Assembly: GCA_050184415.1 (NCBI GenBank)
Contig: JBFXAJ010000015.1
Coordinates: 1 to 64,000 of the forward strand
Direction of reading: 5' to 3'
DNA: 64,000 nucleotides
Origin: JADLGL01 sp050184415
Lineage (GTDB): Bacteria; Pseudomonadota; Alphaproteobacteria; Rhizobiales; Kaistiaceae
Of the stretch, positions 32,719 through 43,817 are shown piece by piece (the stretch's first letter is position 1; every line of letters begins with the position of its first letter). The translations under genes and the position numbers were made by a program. Below the pieces are notes generated by a model. The model had not been told where the DNA came from and searched no databases. It saw nothing but the letters and a program-made list of their open reading frames with translations.

Positions 32719-32748
32719 ACCCGCCGCCCCCACGGCGGGTTCTTTTTT
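32719..32748 (+). terminator. Rho-independent terminator after the glycine-zipper gene
   Basis: ACCCGCCG (32719-32726) and CGGCGGGT (32733-32740) pair perfectly around a six-base loop and are followed by TCTTTTTT (32741-32748). This is the clearest intrinsic terminator in the window, placed about 90 bp downstream of the stop at 32629. Confidence 0.92.
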
Positions 32749-32860
32749 CGGGCGGGGCGCAGCCCAGCCTTGTCGCACGGCCGGTTGATGGGGCGGTCCG
32801 GACGGTCTAAGCCGCTCGGCCTGAAGGGCGGCCGCACCGGCCGCCCCGGCAAGGACCAGG

Positions 32861-33712
32861 ATGAGCGCAGCGAGCGTGCCTTCCGCATCGACCCGGCCGG
32901 TTGCCATCGCCGTCGCCCCCAATGGCGCGCGGCGGACCCGCGCCGAGCACCCCGGCGTCCCGCTGACCCCGCGCGAGATCGCCTACTCCGCAGCCCAGTC
33001 GGCCGAAGCCGGTGCGGCGATGATCCACCTCCATGTCCGCGACAAGAGCGGCGCTCACACGCTCGATCCGGGCATCTATCACGAGGCGATCGCCGAGATC
33101 CGCCGCGAGGTGCGCGACCGGATGATCATCCAGATCACCACCGACTCGCTCGGCCAGTACAATCCGCGCGACCAGATGACGGTCGTCCGCGACGTTCGTC
33201 CCGAGGCGGTGTCGCTGGCGCTCCGCGAGCTCTGCCCCGACGACCGGGCGGAGGCCGAGTTCCTCGATTTCCTCACCTTCATGAAGCGCGAGCGCATCGC
33301 GCCGCAGTTCATCCTCTACGACCCGGTCGACGTCGCCCGCTTCGCGCTCCTCCAGGAGCGGGGGATCATTCCGTATGAACGGCCGCCGGTGATCTACGTC
33401 CTCGGCCGCTACCTCCTCGAGGGGCGCCCCGAAGCGCCGGATCTGCTCCCCTATCTCCAGGCAGCGCAGCCGCACGCGCTGTTCTCCTGCTTCATGGTGT
33501 GCGCCTTCAGCGCGGCCGAGGCTGCCTGCGGCCTGGCCGGCGCGCTCCTCGGCGGCGATGTCCGCGTCGGCTTCGAGAACAACATCCTCCTTCCCGACGG
33601 ACGGCGGGCACCCGACAATGCCGCGCTGATCCGCGCGGTCGCCGATCCGCTCGCGGCCCTCTCTCTGAGGCCGGAAGAGGCTGATTCGATGCGGGAGCGC
33701 TACCTGGTGTAG
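32861..33712 (+). CDS. BKACE-family beta-keto acid cleavage enzyme (DUF849)
   Basis: This 283-residue TIM-barrel enzyme belongs to the family that condenses a beta-keto acid with acetyl-CoA to give an acetoacetate-type product plus a new CoA ester. Known members act on 3-keto-5-aminohexanoate, dehydrocarnitine and others. The zinc ligands H56 and H58 occur in the MIHLHVRDKSGAHTLD signature. Further on are QITTDSLGQYNP and RVGFENNILLPDGRRAPDN, where the conserved Glu and Asn contribute to the active site. Substrate specificity is not readable. It stands 19 bp upstream of an FccB-like oxidoreductase gene on the same strand, which may be cotranscribed but has no obvious metabolic tie. Confidence 0.88.
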   Translation: MSAASVPSASTRPVAIAVAPNGARRTRAEHPGVPLTPREIAYSAAQSAEAGAAMIHLHVRDKSGAHTLDPGIYHEAIAEIRREVRDRMIIQITTDSLGQYNPRDQMTVVRDVRPEAVSLALRELCPDDRAEAEFLDFLTFMKRERIAPQFILYDPVDVARFALLQERGIIPYERPPVIYVLGRYLLEGRPEAPDLLPYLQAAQPHALFSCFMVCAFSAAEAACGLAGALLGGDVRVGFENNILLPDGRRAPDNAALIRAVADPLAALSLRPEEADSMRERYLV

Positions 33713-33731
33713 CCTCGCCTTCGGAGGGCGC

Positions 33732-35024
33732 ATGAGGATCGATCGGCGGCAGACGCTCGGGCTGATCGGAGCCGCTTCGCTCGCAACGCTCGCTGCCCCG
33801 CCTATCGCGCGAGCGGCGGCAGGAAGGATCGTCATCATCGGCGGCGGGTTCGGCGGCGCCACCGCTGCGGTCCGGCTGAAGGCGCGGAATCCGGCCCTTG
33901 CAGTGACGCTGGTCGATCGGCGCCAGACCTATTTCGCCTGTCCGCTCGGCAATGCCTTCCTCGGCGGCCTCTACGACTACGCGCCCCTCGAGCAGCGCTA
34001 CGATGCGCTCCGCGACGTGTGGGGCATCGACATCGTCACCGCGACTGCCGAGGACATCGACCCGGCGGCGCGGGCGGTGCGCCTGTCGACGGGCGACATC
34101 CTGGCCTATGACGCGCTGATCCTTTCGCCCGGCATCGCGATCCGCTGGGATGTCCTCGACGGCTATGACGAAGCGGCGGCCGCAGGCGCGCCGCATGCCT
34201 GGGTCGACGGCGCGGAGATCCTCCAGCTCCGGGCGCAGCTCGAGGCGATGCCCGACGGCGGCCTCTTCGTCATCACCGCGCCGGACAATCCCTATCGCTG
34301 CCCGACCGCGCCCTATGAGCGAGCGAGCATGGCCGCCGCCTATTTCAAGGCGGTGAAGCCTGCCGCAAAGGTCCTGATCCTCGACGCCAAGGATTCCTTT
34401 CCCATCGACCTTCGTTTCCTGTCCGCCTGGCCGGAGCTCTATGGCGGCATGGTCGAATGGATCGGCCGTTCGAATGATGGCCGCATCGTCCGCGTCGATG
34501 CCGCGGCACGCGAGGTCGAGACGGAGTTCGGCGAGCGCATCCGCGCCGACGTGCTGAACATCGTGCCGCCGCAGAAGGCGGGTCCCATTGCGGAGCGAGC
34601 GGGAGTCGTCGACGCCACCGGATGGGCGCCCGTCCATCACGAGACGTTCGAATCGACCCTCGTTCCCGGCATCTATGTCATCGGCGACGCGGCACTGGCG
34701 ACGCCGATGCCGAAATCGGTCTCCAGCGCCGCGATCCACGCCGAGATCGCCGCCAGCGCGATTGCGGCCCGGCTCGCCGGTGATGAACCGCCGCCGGTCG
34801 GCTCCTTCGCCGGCGCCTGCTACGCGCTCGTCGCGCGGGACTATGGCGTGTCGTCGGTCGGCCTCTACCGCGTGGTCGACGGCTTCCTCGCCGACATCGG
34901 CACCGAGAGCGGGATCAGTCCGCCGCATGGCGGGCCGTTGTTCCGGGCCCACGAAGCCGAGTTCGCTTTCGGATGGTTCCGTTCGGCCACGGCGGCCGCG
35001 TTCGGCACCGTCTGGCCGCGCTGA
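33732..35024 (+). CDS. fccB: Sulfide dehydrogenase flavoprotein subunit (FccB-type)
   Basis: This 430-residue protein has a twin-arginine leader (DRRQTLGLIGAAS) and an FAD-binding GGGFGG at 37-42. Three cysteines match the roles in flavocytochrome c FccB: C70 (YFACPLGN) is where FAD attaches covalently, and C190 (PYRCPTAPYERA) and C363 (GACYALVARDYGV) would form the redox disulfide. Their spacing (120 and 173 residues) is close to that of the family. The enzyme oxidises sulfide in the periplasm and passes electrons to a cytochrome c partner. No FccA gene is beside it, so it either uses a cytochrome encoded elsewhere or works on another substrate. It follows the BKACE gene after 19 bp. Confidence 0.88.
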   Translation: MRIDRRQTLGLIGAASLATLAAPPIARAAAGRIVIIGGGFGGATAAVRLKARNPALAVTLVDRRQTYFACPLGNAFLGGLYDYAPLEQRYDALRDVWGIDIVTATAEDIDPAARAVRLSTGDILAYDALILSPGIAIRWDVLDGYDEAAAAGAPHAWVDGAEILQLRAQLEAMPDGGLFVITAPDNPYRCPTAPYERASMAAAYFKAVKPAAKVLILDAKDSFPIDLRFLSAWPELYGGMVEWIGRSNDGRIVRVDAAAREVETEFGERIRADVLNIVPPQKAGPIAERAGVVDATGWAPVHHETFESTLVPGIYVIGDAALATPMPKSVSSAAIHAEIAASAIAARLAGDEPPPVGSFAGACYALVARDYGVSSVGLYRVVDGFLADIGTESGISPPHGGPLFRAHEAEFAFGWFRSATAAAFGTVWPR

Positions 35025-35104
35025 GCCAGATTGCCGCAGTCGGATCGACGCAATAAGGTCGGCCGCAAGGCCCGCATCGGGGGGATGGGCCGTGGAGGAT
35101 ACCA

Positions 35105-35584
35105 ATGAAGCCTTCGCTGTTGCTCGCGGCCGGAGCCCTTGCCTTCGCGCTGTTCACGGTCCCCGCCAACGCCATCGACGTGCAGGACGGCGGGCCCACG
35201 GCGGACGCCTTCATCGGTGCTGCGGTCACCGATGAAGACGACGTCGTGGTAAAACCCTGCGACTGTGAGCCGGTCGCCAATCCGGGGCAGTTCCGCGTCA
35301 GGAACGCCGGTGGCTCGATGGTTCGGATCCATTACGAGGTGCTGGAAGGTTTCGAGATCACCACCACGGACGGCACCGTCGTTGGCACCATCGCGTCGGT
35401 CCAGAACATATCCAGCGGGAATGCGATCGTGCTGATGGTCAATGTGACGCCGGGCCTCCTCGGCGAGGTCGACCGGATCGCGGTGCGGCGCACCGGCTTC
35501 TACTGGACCGGATCGGCTGCGGTGATCGACACCACCATCGACGACCTTCGCGCCTCGATCCGCGGGCTGGGACTGGCGGCCTAG
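35105..35584 (+). CDS. Secreted protein with a PRC-barrel-like segment
   Basis: This is a 159-residue protein with a signal peptide (MKPSLLLAAGALAFALFTVPANA). A short acidic region contains KPCDCEP, and a strand-rich segment FEITTTDGTVVGTIASVQNISSGNAIVLMVNVTPGLLGEVDRIAVRRTGFYW resembles a PRC-barrel (a GxxVGxIxxV start, a long hydrophobic strand, and a late V-x-R-x-x). PRC barrels in rhizobia occur in periplasmic and cytosolic proteins of unknown role. The CDC pair could bind metal or be oxidised. It follows fccB after 80 bp on the same strand, so it may be part of the same transcript, but no link to sulfide metabolism is evident. Confidence 0.65.
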   Translation: MKPSLLLAAGALAFALFTVPANAIDVQDGGPTADAFIGAAVTDEDDVVVKPCDCEPVANPGQFRVRNAGGSMVRIHYEVLEGFEITTTDGTVVGTIASVQNISSGNAIVLMVNVTPGLLGEVDRIAVRRTGFYWTGSAAVIDTTIDDLRASIRGLGLAA

Positions 35585-35610
35585 CCGCCAGCCCTGCTCC
35601 AGCCTGGCAG

Positions 35611-35735
35611 GCAGCCGGAGCCGCCGGCTGCCCACCGACTTCGGGCGCGCGTGCCCACTTCCGCGCTGCCCACTCCTTGCCCACCGTTGACCCTGCGCTA
35701 TTTGTGGATAGCCTGCCCACTGCTGTTGGGCAGGC
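35611..35735 (+). promoter_or_regulatory. Cluster of TGCCCAC repeats and two hairpins upstream of metF
   Basis: Five exact copies of TGCCCAC start at 35629, 35652, 35667, 35678 and 35714. The first overlaps a perfect hairpin (GCAGCCGG 35611-35618 with CCGGCTGC 35624-35631). The last lies in another perfect hairpin (GCCTGCCCA 35711-35719 with TGGGCAGGC 35727-35735). The block lies between the secreted-protein gene and metF, 40 bp before the start. It may be a regulator-binding array or a structured leader. It does not match riboswitch cores that I know. Confidence 0.5.
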
Positions 35736-35775
35736 CGGACTTGCCACTGGCAGCCCATCCACCAGGCCAACGACG

Positions 35776-36666
35776 ATGCACGGGACCGCGCCGAGCGACC
35801 GCAGGCTCAGCTTCTCCTTCGAGTTCTTCCCGCCCCGGACCGAGGCGATGGAGGAGACGCTGTGGCGTTCGATCGAGAAGCTCGAGCCGCTGCAGCCCGA
35901 CTTCGTGTCCGTCACCTATGGCGCCGGCGGCTCGACCCGCGAGCGCACCCACGCCACGATCGCGCGCATCCTCCGCGAGACGAAGCTCGAGCCGGCAGCG
36001 CACCTGACCTGCGTCGCGGCCTCGCGCGCCGATGTCGATGAGGTCATCGCGACCTACCGCGACCTCGGCGTGAAGCGGATGGTGGCGCTCCGCGGCGACC
36101 CGGTCACCGGCGTCGGCACGAAATACGAGGCGCATCCCGACGGCTATAGCGGCTCGGCCGAGCTCGTGTCGGCGATCCGGCGCATCGGCGATTTCGAAGT
36201 CGCGGTCGGGACGTACCCAGAAAAGCACCCAGAGAGCGGCTCGCTCGACGAGGACATCGAGATCCTGCGCCGCAAGGTCGACGCCGGGGCGTCCGAGGCG
36301 ATCACGCATTTCTTCTACGACAACGAAATCTTCGAGGCGTTCGTGAACCGAGTCCGAAAGGCCGGGATCACCGTGCCGATCGTGCCCGGCCTGATGCCGA
36401 TCAACAGCTTCAAGCAAGTCTCCGGCTTTGCCGCGAAGGCCGGCGGCACCATCCCGCGCTTCGTCGCCGAGCGCTTCGAGCGGGTCGGTGACGACCCCGA
36501 GGCGCAGAAGGCGGTCGCAGCCGAGCTCGCGGCGGCGCAGGTCCACGACCTCATCGGTCGCGGTTTCCGCCGCATCCATTTCTACACCCTCAACCGGGCG
36601 GAGCTGGTCTGGTCGATCTACGACAGCCTGGGCCTTGCTCCGAAGCTGACGGGAAGAGTCGCATGA
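35776..36666 (+). CDS. metF: Methylenetetrahydrofolate reductase
   Basis: This 296-residue FAD-dependent TIM barrel reduces 5,10-methylene-THF to 5-methyl-THF, the methyl donor for methionine synthase. Family motifs are SFSFEFFPPRTE at the N-terminus, PDFVSVTYGAGGSTRERT, AHLTCVAASR, LRGDPVTG and the FFYDNEIFEAFV..GLMPI section. The start at 35776 has only a weak ribosome site, and the longer frame from 35677 adds residues that do not look like MetF. It opens the one-carbon operon. Its TGA overlaps the ATG of the next gene by four bases (ATGA), so translation is probably coupled. Confidence 0.95.
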   Translation: MHGTAPSDRRLSFSFEFFPPRTEAMEETLWRSIEKLEPLQPDFVSVTYGAGGSTRERTHATIARILRETKLEPAAHLTCVAASRADVDEVIATYRDLGVKRMVALRGDPVTGVGTKYEAHPDGYSGSAELVSAIRRIGDFEVAVGTYPEKHPESGSLDEDIEILRRKVDAGASEAITHFFYDNEIFEAFVNRVRKAGITVPIVPGLMPINSFKQVSGFAAKAGGTIPRFVAERFERVGDDPEAQKAVAAELAAAQVHDLIGRGFRRIHFYTLNRAELVWSIYDSLGLAPKLTGRVA

Positions 36667-37765
36667 CCAATTCGACCGCAGTCGCCGAACCTGTTGCCGC
36701 CATTCCGTTCCCCAAGAAGCGCGACGCCGGCAAGAGCATCCGCAGCTTCGCGGCGGAGCGCGTCCTCGTCCTCGACGGGGCGATGGGAACGATGATCCAG
36801 GAATACAGGTTCGACGAGGCGGCCTTCCGCGGCGAGCGCTTCAAGGACTGGCCGCGCGAATTGCGCGGCAACAACGACCTCCTCAACATCACCCAGCCGG
36901 ACACGATCCGGGCGATCCACCGCGCCTATTTCGAGGCCGGCGCCGACATCGTGGAGACCAACACCTTCTCCTCGACCAGCGTCGCGCAGGCCGATTACGG
37001 CATGTCCGACCTCGCCTACGAGCTGAACCTTGCCGGCGCGACCCTCGCCCGCGAGGCGGCCGATGCGATCGCGACGCCCGACCGGCCGCGCTTCGTGGCG
37101 GGCGCCGTCGGCCCTACCAACAAGACGGCGTCGATGTCGCCGGATGTCGGCGACCCCGGCTACCGCGCCATCACCTTCGACGAGCTGCGGCTGTCCTATC
37201 GCGAGGCGATCTCGGGCCTCCTCGACGGCGGCGTCGACATGCTGCTGTTCGAGACGATCACCGACACGCTGAACGTGAAGGCCGGCCTGTTCGCTGCGGA
37301 AGAACTGTTCGAGGAACGCGGCATCAGGCTGCCGATCATGATCTCCGGCACCATCACCGACCTCTCGGGCCGCACGCTGTCGGGGCAGACGCCGACGGCG
37401 ATGTGGCACTCGGTGCGCCATGTCGCGCCGCTGACGGTCGGCCTCAACTGCGCGCTCGGCGCCAAGGAGATGCGGGCCTATCTCGCGGAGCTGTCGCGGG
37501 AATCGGACACACTGATCTGCGCCTATCCGAATGCCGGCCTGCCCAACGAGCTCGGCGCCTATGACGAGACGCCGGAATCGATGGCCACGCAGCTCGGCGA
37601 GTTCGCCCGCTCCGGCCTCGTCAACATCGTCGGCGGCTGCTGCGGCACGACCCCGGCGCACATCGCGGCGATCGCGGCGGCCGTGAACGGTGTCACGCCG
37701 CGCCACGTCCCGACCAGGGACGCGCGGCTCCGGCTGTCGGGGCTCGAGCCTTTCTCGGCGGCTTC

Positions 37766-37769
<4 letters not shown>
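36663..37769 (+). CDS. metH: Methionine synthase, homocysteine S-methyltransferase subunit (split MetH)
   Basis: This 368-residue protein is the first module of cobalamin-dependent methionine synthase. VLVLDGAMGTMIQ starts the barrel, and the zinc ligands are C263 (GLNCALG) and C326/C327 (GGCCGTTPAHI), which hold homocysteine. It ends RLSGLEPFSAAS, at the linker that normally leads into the pterin-binding domain. The following gene begins four bases back (ATGA) with that domain. The linker residues total 11 across the break, against about seven in ordinary single-chain MetH, so this looks like a stable split rather than a single-base error. The two proteins would have to act together. Confidence 0.93.
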
Positions 37770-40434
<2,665 letters not shown>

Positions 40435-40438
<4 letters not shown>

Positions 40439-41583
40439 GCGGATCGGACGAGGCGGGCGGAGCGCCCTTGCGCGAGACGCCGCTCGACGCCCTCCACAAG
40501 GAGCTCGGCGCGCGCATGGTGCCGTTCGCCGGCTGGTCGATGCCCGTCCAGTACAGGGACGGCATCATGGCCGAGCACCGCCACACCCGCGAGGCGGCCG
40601 GGCTCTTCGACGTGTCCCATATGGGCCAGGCCGAGCTCCGCGGGCCGGACTACGCTTCGGTCGCAGGCGCGCTCGAGATGGTGACGCCGGGCGACTTCCA
40701 GAACCTCGCGCCGGGCCGGATGCGCTACAGCCTCCTGCTCACGCCCGAAGGGACGATCGTCGACGACATCATGGTCGTCCGCCCCGCCGGCACGGATGGC
40801 CGTCTCAACATCGTCTTCAACGCCGCGCGGGTTGCGGTCGACGAAGCCTTTGTCGGAACGCACCTGCCGGCCGGGATCAACCTGCACCTCCCCCCGTTCC
40901 GCGCGATGATCGCGCTGCAGGGACCGAAGGCGGTCGATGCGCTCGGGCGCCACGCGCCGATCGCCGACCTTCGGTTCATGGAGGTCGTGGACACCGTGTT
41001 CGACGGCAGGGTCCCGATCTCGGTCTCGCGGTCCGGCTACACCGGCGAGGACGGCTTCGAGATCTATCTCGGTGCCACCGACGCCGAGACCGTCACGCGC
41101 GCCCTCCTCGCCGAGCCGGAGGTGAAGCCGATCGGCCTTGGCGCCCGCGACTCGCTCCGGCTCGAGGCCGGGTTGCCGCTCTACGGCCACGACATCGACG
41201 AGACCACGACCCCGGTCGAGGCCGACCTTGCCTTCGCCATCGCCGCCCGCCGGAGAGCCGCGGCCGATTTCCCCGGCGCCGAGCGCATCCTCCGCGAGTT
41301 GCAGACCGGTACGCGCCGCAAGCGCGTCGGCCTTCGTCCCGAAGGCCGGCTTCCCGCCCGCGAGGGCGCCCAGATCAAGAACGGCGACGGCACGGCGATG
41401 GGGACGGTCACCTCCGGGGGCTTCGGCCCGACAGTCGACGGGCCCGTCGCAATGGGCTACGTCGATCCCGCCTATGCGGGCTCCGGCGCCATTGTTGCGA
41501 TCGAAGTCCGCGGCAAGGCCCTGACCGCCCACGTGGCGCCCATGCCCTTTGTTCCCCACCGCTACCGCCGCCGGGCGGGATGA
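40435..41583 (+). CDS. gcvT: Glycine cleavage system T protein (aminomethyltransferase)
   Basis: This 382-residue protein transfers the aminomethyl group from lipoylated GcvH to tetrahydrofolate, giving methylene-THF and ammonia. Motifs are LGARMVPFAGWSMPVQY, GLFDVSHMGQ, LTPEGTIVDDIMV, ISVSRSGYTGEDGFEIYL and GLGARDSLRLEAGLPLYGHDID. They include the conserved Asp of DSLRLEAG. The product methylene-THF is the substrate of MetF encoded earlier in the operon, which explains the grouping with metF and metH. It starts inside the metH2 stop (ATGA) and is followed by gcvH after 19 bp. Confidence 0.96.
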
Positions 41584-41602
41584 CGAAAGTCGCGAGAGGC
41601 TC

Positions 41603-41974
41603 ATGACGACCCGCTACACCAAGGACCATGAATGGATTGCCGCCGCCGGCGGCGAGGCGACCGTGGGCATCTCCAACTACGCCCAGGACCAGCTCGGCGA
41701 CGTGGTGTTCGTCGAGCTGCCGGCGGTCGGCAAGGTCCTCAAGAAGGGCGACGTCGCCGCGGTGGTCGAATCCGTGAAGGCCGCGAGCGAGGTCTACGCG
41801 CCGGTTTCGGGCGAAGTGGTCGCGGTGAACACGGCGCTCTCGGACGATCCGGCCATGGTGAACCGCAGCCCGGAGGCCGATGGCTGGTTCCTGCGACTTC
41901 GTGTCAGCGATACCGCGGACGTCGAGGGGCTAATGGACGAGGCCTCATACAAGAACTTCGTCGAAACGATCTGA
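41603..41974 (+). CDS. gcvH: Glycine cleavage system H protein
   Basis: This 123-residue lipoyl carrier begins MTTRYTKDHEWIAAAGGEATVGISNYAQDQLGD, a classic GcvH start. The lipoyl lysine is K59 in VVESVKAASEVYAP. The C-terminal part, DGWFLRLRVSD and the MDEASYKNFVETI ending, matches the family. It shuttles the methylamine group from the P proteins to GcvT. The ATG at 41603 has GAGAGG upstream. It is followed after 11 bp by an OsmC-family gene rather than directly by gcvP. Confidence 0.96.
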   Translation: MTTRYTKDHEWIAAAGGEATVGISNYAQDQLGDVVFVELPAVGKVLKKGDVAAVVESVKAASEVYAPVSGEVVAVNTALSDDPAMVNRSPEADGWFLRLRVSDTADVEGLMDEASYKNFVETI

Positions 41975-41985
41975 TCGGAGCGCCG

Positions 41986-42474
41986 ATGGCGCACGAGTAT
42001 TTCGCCGAGATCATCTGGTCGCGGAGCGCCTCGGACTTTCCCGACGGGCGCTACAGCCGCGCCCATGTCTGGCGCTTCGATGGCGCCGAGATCCCGGCAT
42101 CGGCGTCGCCGCAGGTGGTGCGGCTGCCGTTCTCGCGCGCCGATGCGGTCGACCCCGAGGAGGCCCTGGTGGCGGCGGTCTCGAGTTGCCACATGCTGAG
42201 CTTCCTCTACCTCGCGGCCAAGGCCGGCTTCGTGGTCCAGTCCTATGTCGACAATGCGGTCGGCGTGATGGGCAAGAACGCGCGCGGCCGCGAGGCGATC
42301 ACCGACGTCACACTTCGTCCGGCGATCGTCTTCGCCGGCAGGGAACCGGACGCCGACCAACTCCATGCGCTGCACGAGCGCGCGCATGACGACTGCTATA
42401 TCGCCAATTCCGTGACGGCGCGCATCCGCGTCGACGCTCCGGAACAGGCCCACGCGAAAGAGACCTCGCACTGA
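41986..42474 (+). CDS. OsmC-family peroxiredoxin-like protein in the gcv operon
   Basis: This is a 162-residue protein. The segment EEALVAAVSSCHMLSFLYLAAKAG has the first OsmC cysteine (SSCHM). The later HERAHDDCYIANSVTA has the second, and the R/K-x-x-x-x-Y-x-x-x-x-x-x-V pattern fits. OsmC/Ohr proteins reduce organic hydroperoxides through a Cys-Cys pair and often depend on lipoylated partners. Lipoylated GcvH is encoded immediately upstream, which may be why this gene sits here (inference). The ATG at 41986 has GGAG in front. The stop TGA overlaps the ATG of gcvPA by one base (TGATG), so production is tied to the glycine decarboxylase. Confidence 0.88.
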   Translation: MAHEYFAEIIWSRSASDFPDGRYSRAHVWRFDGAEIPASASPQVVRLPFSRADAVDPEEALVAAVSSCHMLSFLYLAAKAGFVVQSYVDNAVGVMGKNARGREAITDVTLRPAIVFAGREPDADQLHALHERAHDDCYIANSVTARIRVDAPEQAHAKETSH

Positions 42475-43817
42475 TGCGCTTCCTCCCCCACACCGAACAG
42501 GACCGCGCCGACATGCTGGCGCGGATCGGCGTCACCAATATCGACGCCCTCTTCGCCGACGTCCCCCCCGGCAAGCTGGTCGACGCTCCGCTCGGCCTTC
42601 CGAACGCACAAGGCGAGATGGCCGTCGAGCGCCATCTCGGCCGCCTCGCCGCGCGCAATCTCGCTGCAGGGGCCTCCGCCTTCTTCGTTGGTGCGGGCGC
42701 TTACCGGCACCATGTGCCGGCCTCGGTCGACCACCTGATCCAGCGCTCGGAGTTCCTGACCTCCTACACGCCGTACCAGCCGGAGATCAGCCAGGGCACG
42801 CTGCAGACCCTGTTCGAGTTCCAGACCCAGGTTGCGCTCCTCACCGGCATGGAGGTCGCCAATGCCGGGATGTATGACGGCTCGACCGCCGCGGCCGAGG
42901 CGGTGCTGATGGCGCGCCGCGTCACCGGCCGGTCCAAGGCGGTGCTCTCCGGCGGGCTTCATCCGCAGTATCGCGACGTGATCCACACGGTGTCGGACGC
43001 CTCGTCCGGCGTCCTCGACATCTTGCCTGCAGACCCGACCGGGCGTGAGGACATCATCGGTCGCATCGGCGACGACACCGCCTGCGTCGTCGTCCAGTCG
43101 CCGTCCTTCTACGGCAACCTCATCGACCTCCAGCCGATCGCCGACGCCTGCCACGCCAGGGGCGCGCTCCTCGTTGCCGTCGTGACCGAGATCGTGGCGC
43201 TTGGCGCGATCGAGCCGCCCGGCGCCCAGGGCGCGGACATCGTCGCCGGCGAAGGCCAGTCGCTCGGCAATCCGCTGACCTATGGCGGCCCCTATGTCGG
43301 CCTCCTCGCCACGCGCGAAAAATTCCTCCGGCAAATGCCGGGACGCCTCACCGGTGAGACCATCGATGCTGCCGAGCGCCGCGGTTTCGTGCTGACGCTG
43401 TCGACCCGCGAGCAGCACATCCGCCGCGAGAAGGCGACCTCCAACATCTGCACCAGCTCGGGCCTCTGCGCCCTCGCCTTCTCGATCCACCTCACGCTCC
43501 TCGGCACCGCCGGGCTGACACGACTCGCCGCGATCAACCACGCCAATGCCGTGACGCTCGCCGAAGGCCTTGGCCGTATCAGCGGCGTGAAGGTGCTCAA
43601 TGACACCTTCTTCAACGAATTCACGATCCGCGTTCCCGGCAACGCCGCCACCATCGTGGAGCGCCTGACGGAGCGCGGCGTGCTGGGCGGCCTGCCGGTG
43701 AGCCGGCTCGAGCCGGGCCGGCCGGAACTGGCCGATCTCATCGTGGTCGCGGCCACCGAACTGACGACGGCGGACGACCGTGACCGGCTCGTCATCGCCC
43801 TTGCGGAGCTTCTGTAG
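42474..43817 (+). CDS. gcvPA: Glycine dehydrogenase subunit 1 (gcvPA)
   Basis: This 447-residue protein is the N-terminal half of the P protein. It has RFLPHTEQDRADMLARIGV, LTSYTPYQPEISQGTLQTLFEFQTQVALLTGMEVANAGMYDGSTA and STREQHIRREKATSNICTSSGLCALA, all typical of the first subunit of two-subunit glycine decarboxylase. It assembles with gcvPB and, with PLP, releases CO2 from glycine and passes the aminomethyl group to GcvH. It starts on the stop of the OsmC gene (TGATG) and its stop abuts the ATG of gcvPB. No PLP lysine is expected in this subunit. Confidence 0.95.
   Translation: MRFLPHTEQDRADMLARIGVTNIDALFADVPPGKLVDAPLGLPNAQGEMAVERHLGRLAARNLAAGASAFFVGAGAYRHHVPASVDHLIQRSEFLTSYTPYQPEISQGTLQTLFEFQTQVALLTGMEVANAGMYDGSTAAAEAVLMARRVTGRSKAVLSGGLHPQYRDVIHTVSDASSGVLDILPADPTGREDIIGRIGDDTACVVVQSPSFYGNLIDLQPIADACHARGALLVAVVTEIVALGAIEPPGAQGADIVAGEGQSLGNPLTYGGPYVGLLATREKFLRQMPGRLTGETIDAAERRGFVLTLSTREQHIRREKATSNICTSSGLCALAFSIHLTLLGTAGLTRLAAINHANAVTLAEGLGRISGVKVLNDTFFNEFTIRVPGNAATIVERLTERGVLGGLPVSRLEPGRPELADLIVVAATELTTADDRDRLVIALAELL

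Noticed and set aside
35585..35775. SAM, SAH or glycine riboswitch upstream of metF.
   Set aside because: The leader has hairpins and repeats, but I could not match any conserved riboswitch core to it, so only a generic regulatory region is reported.
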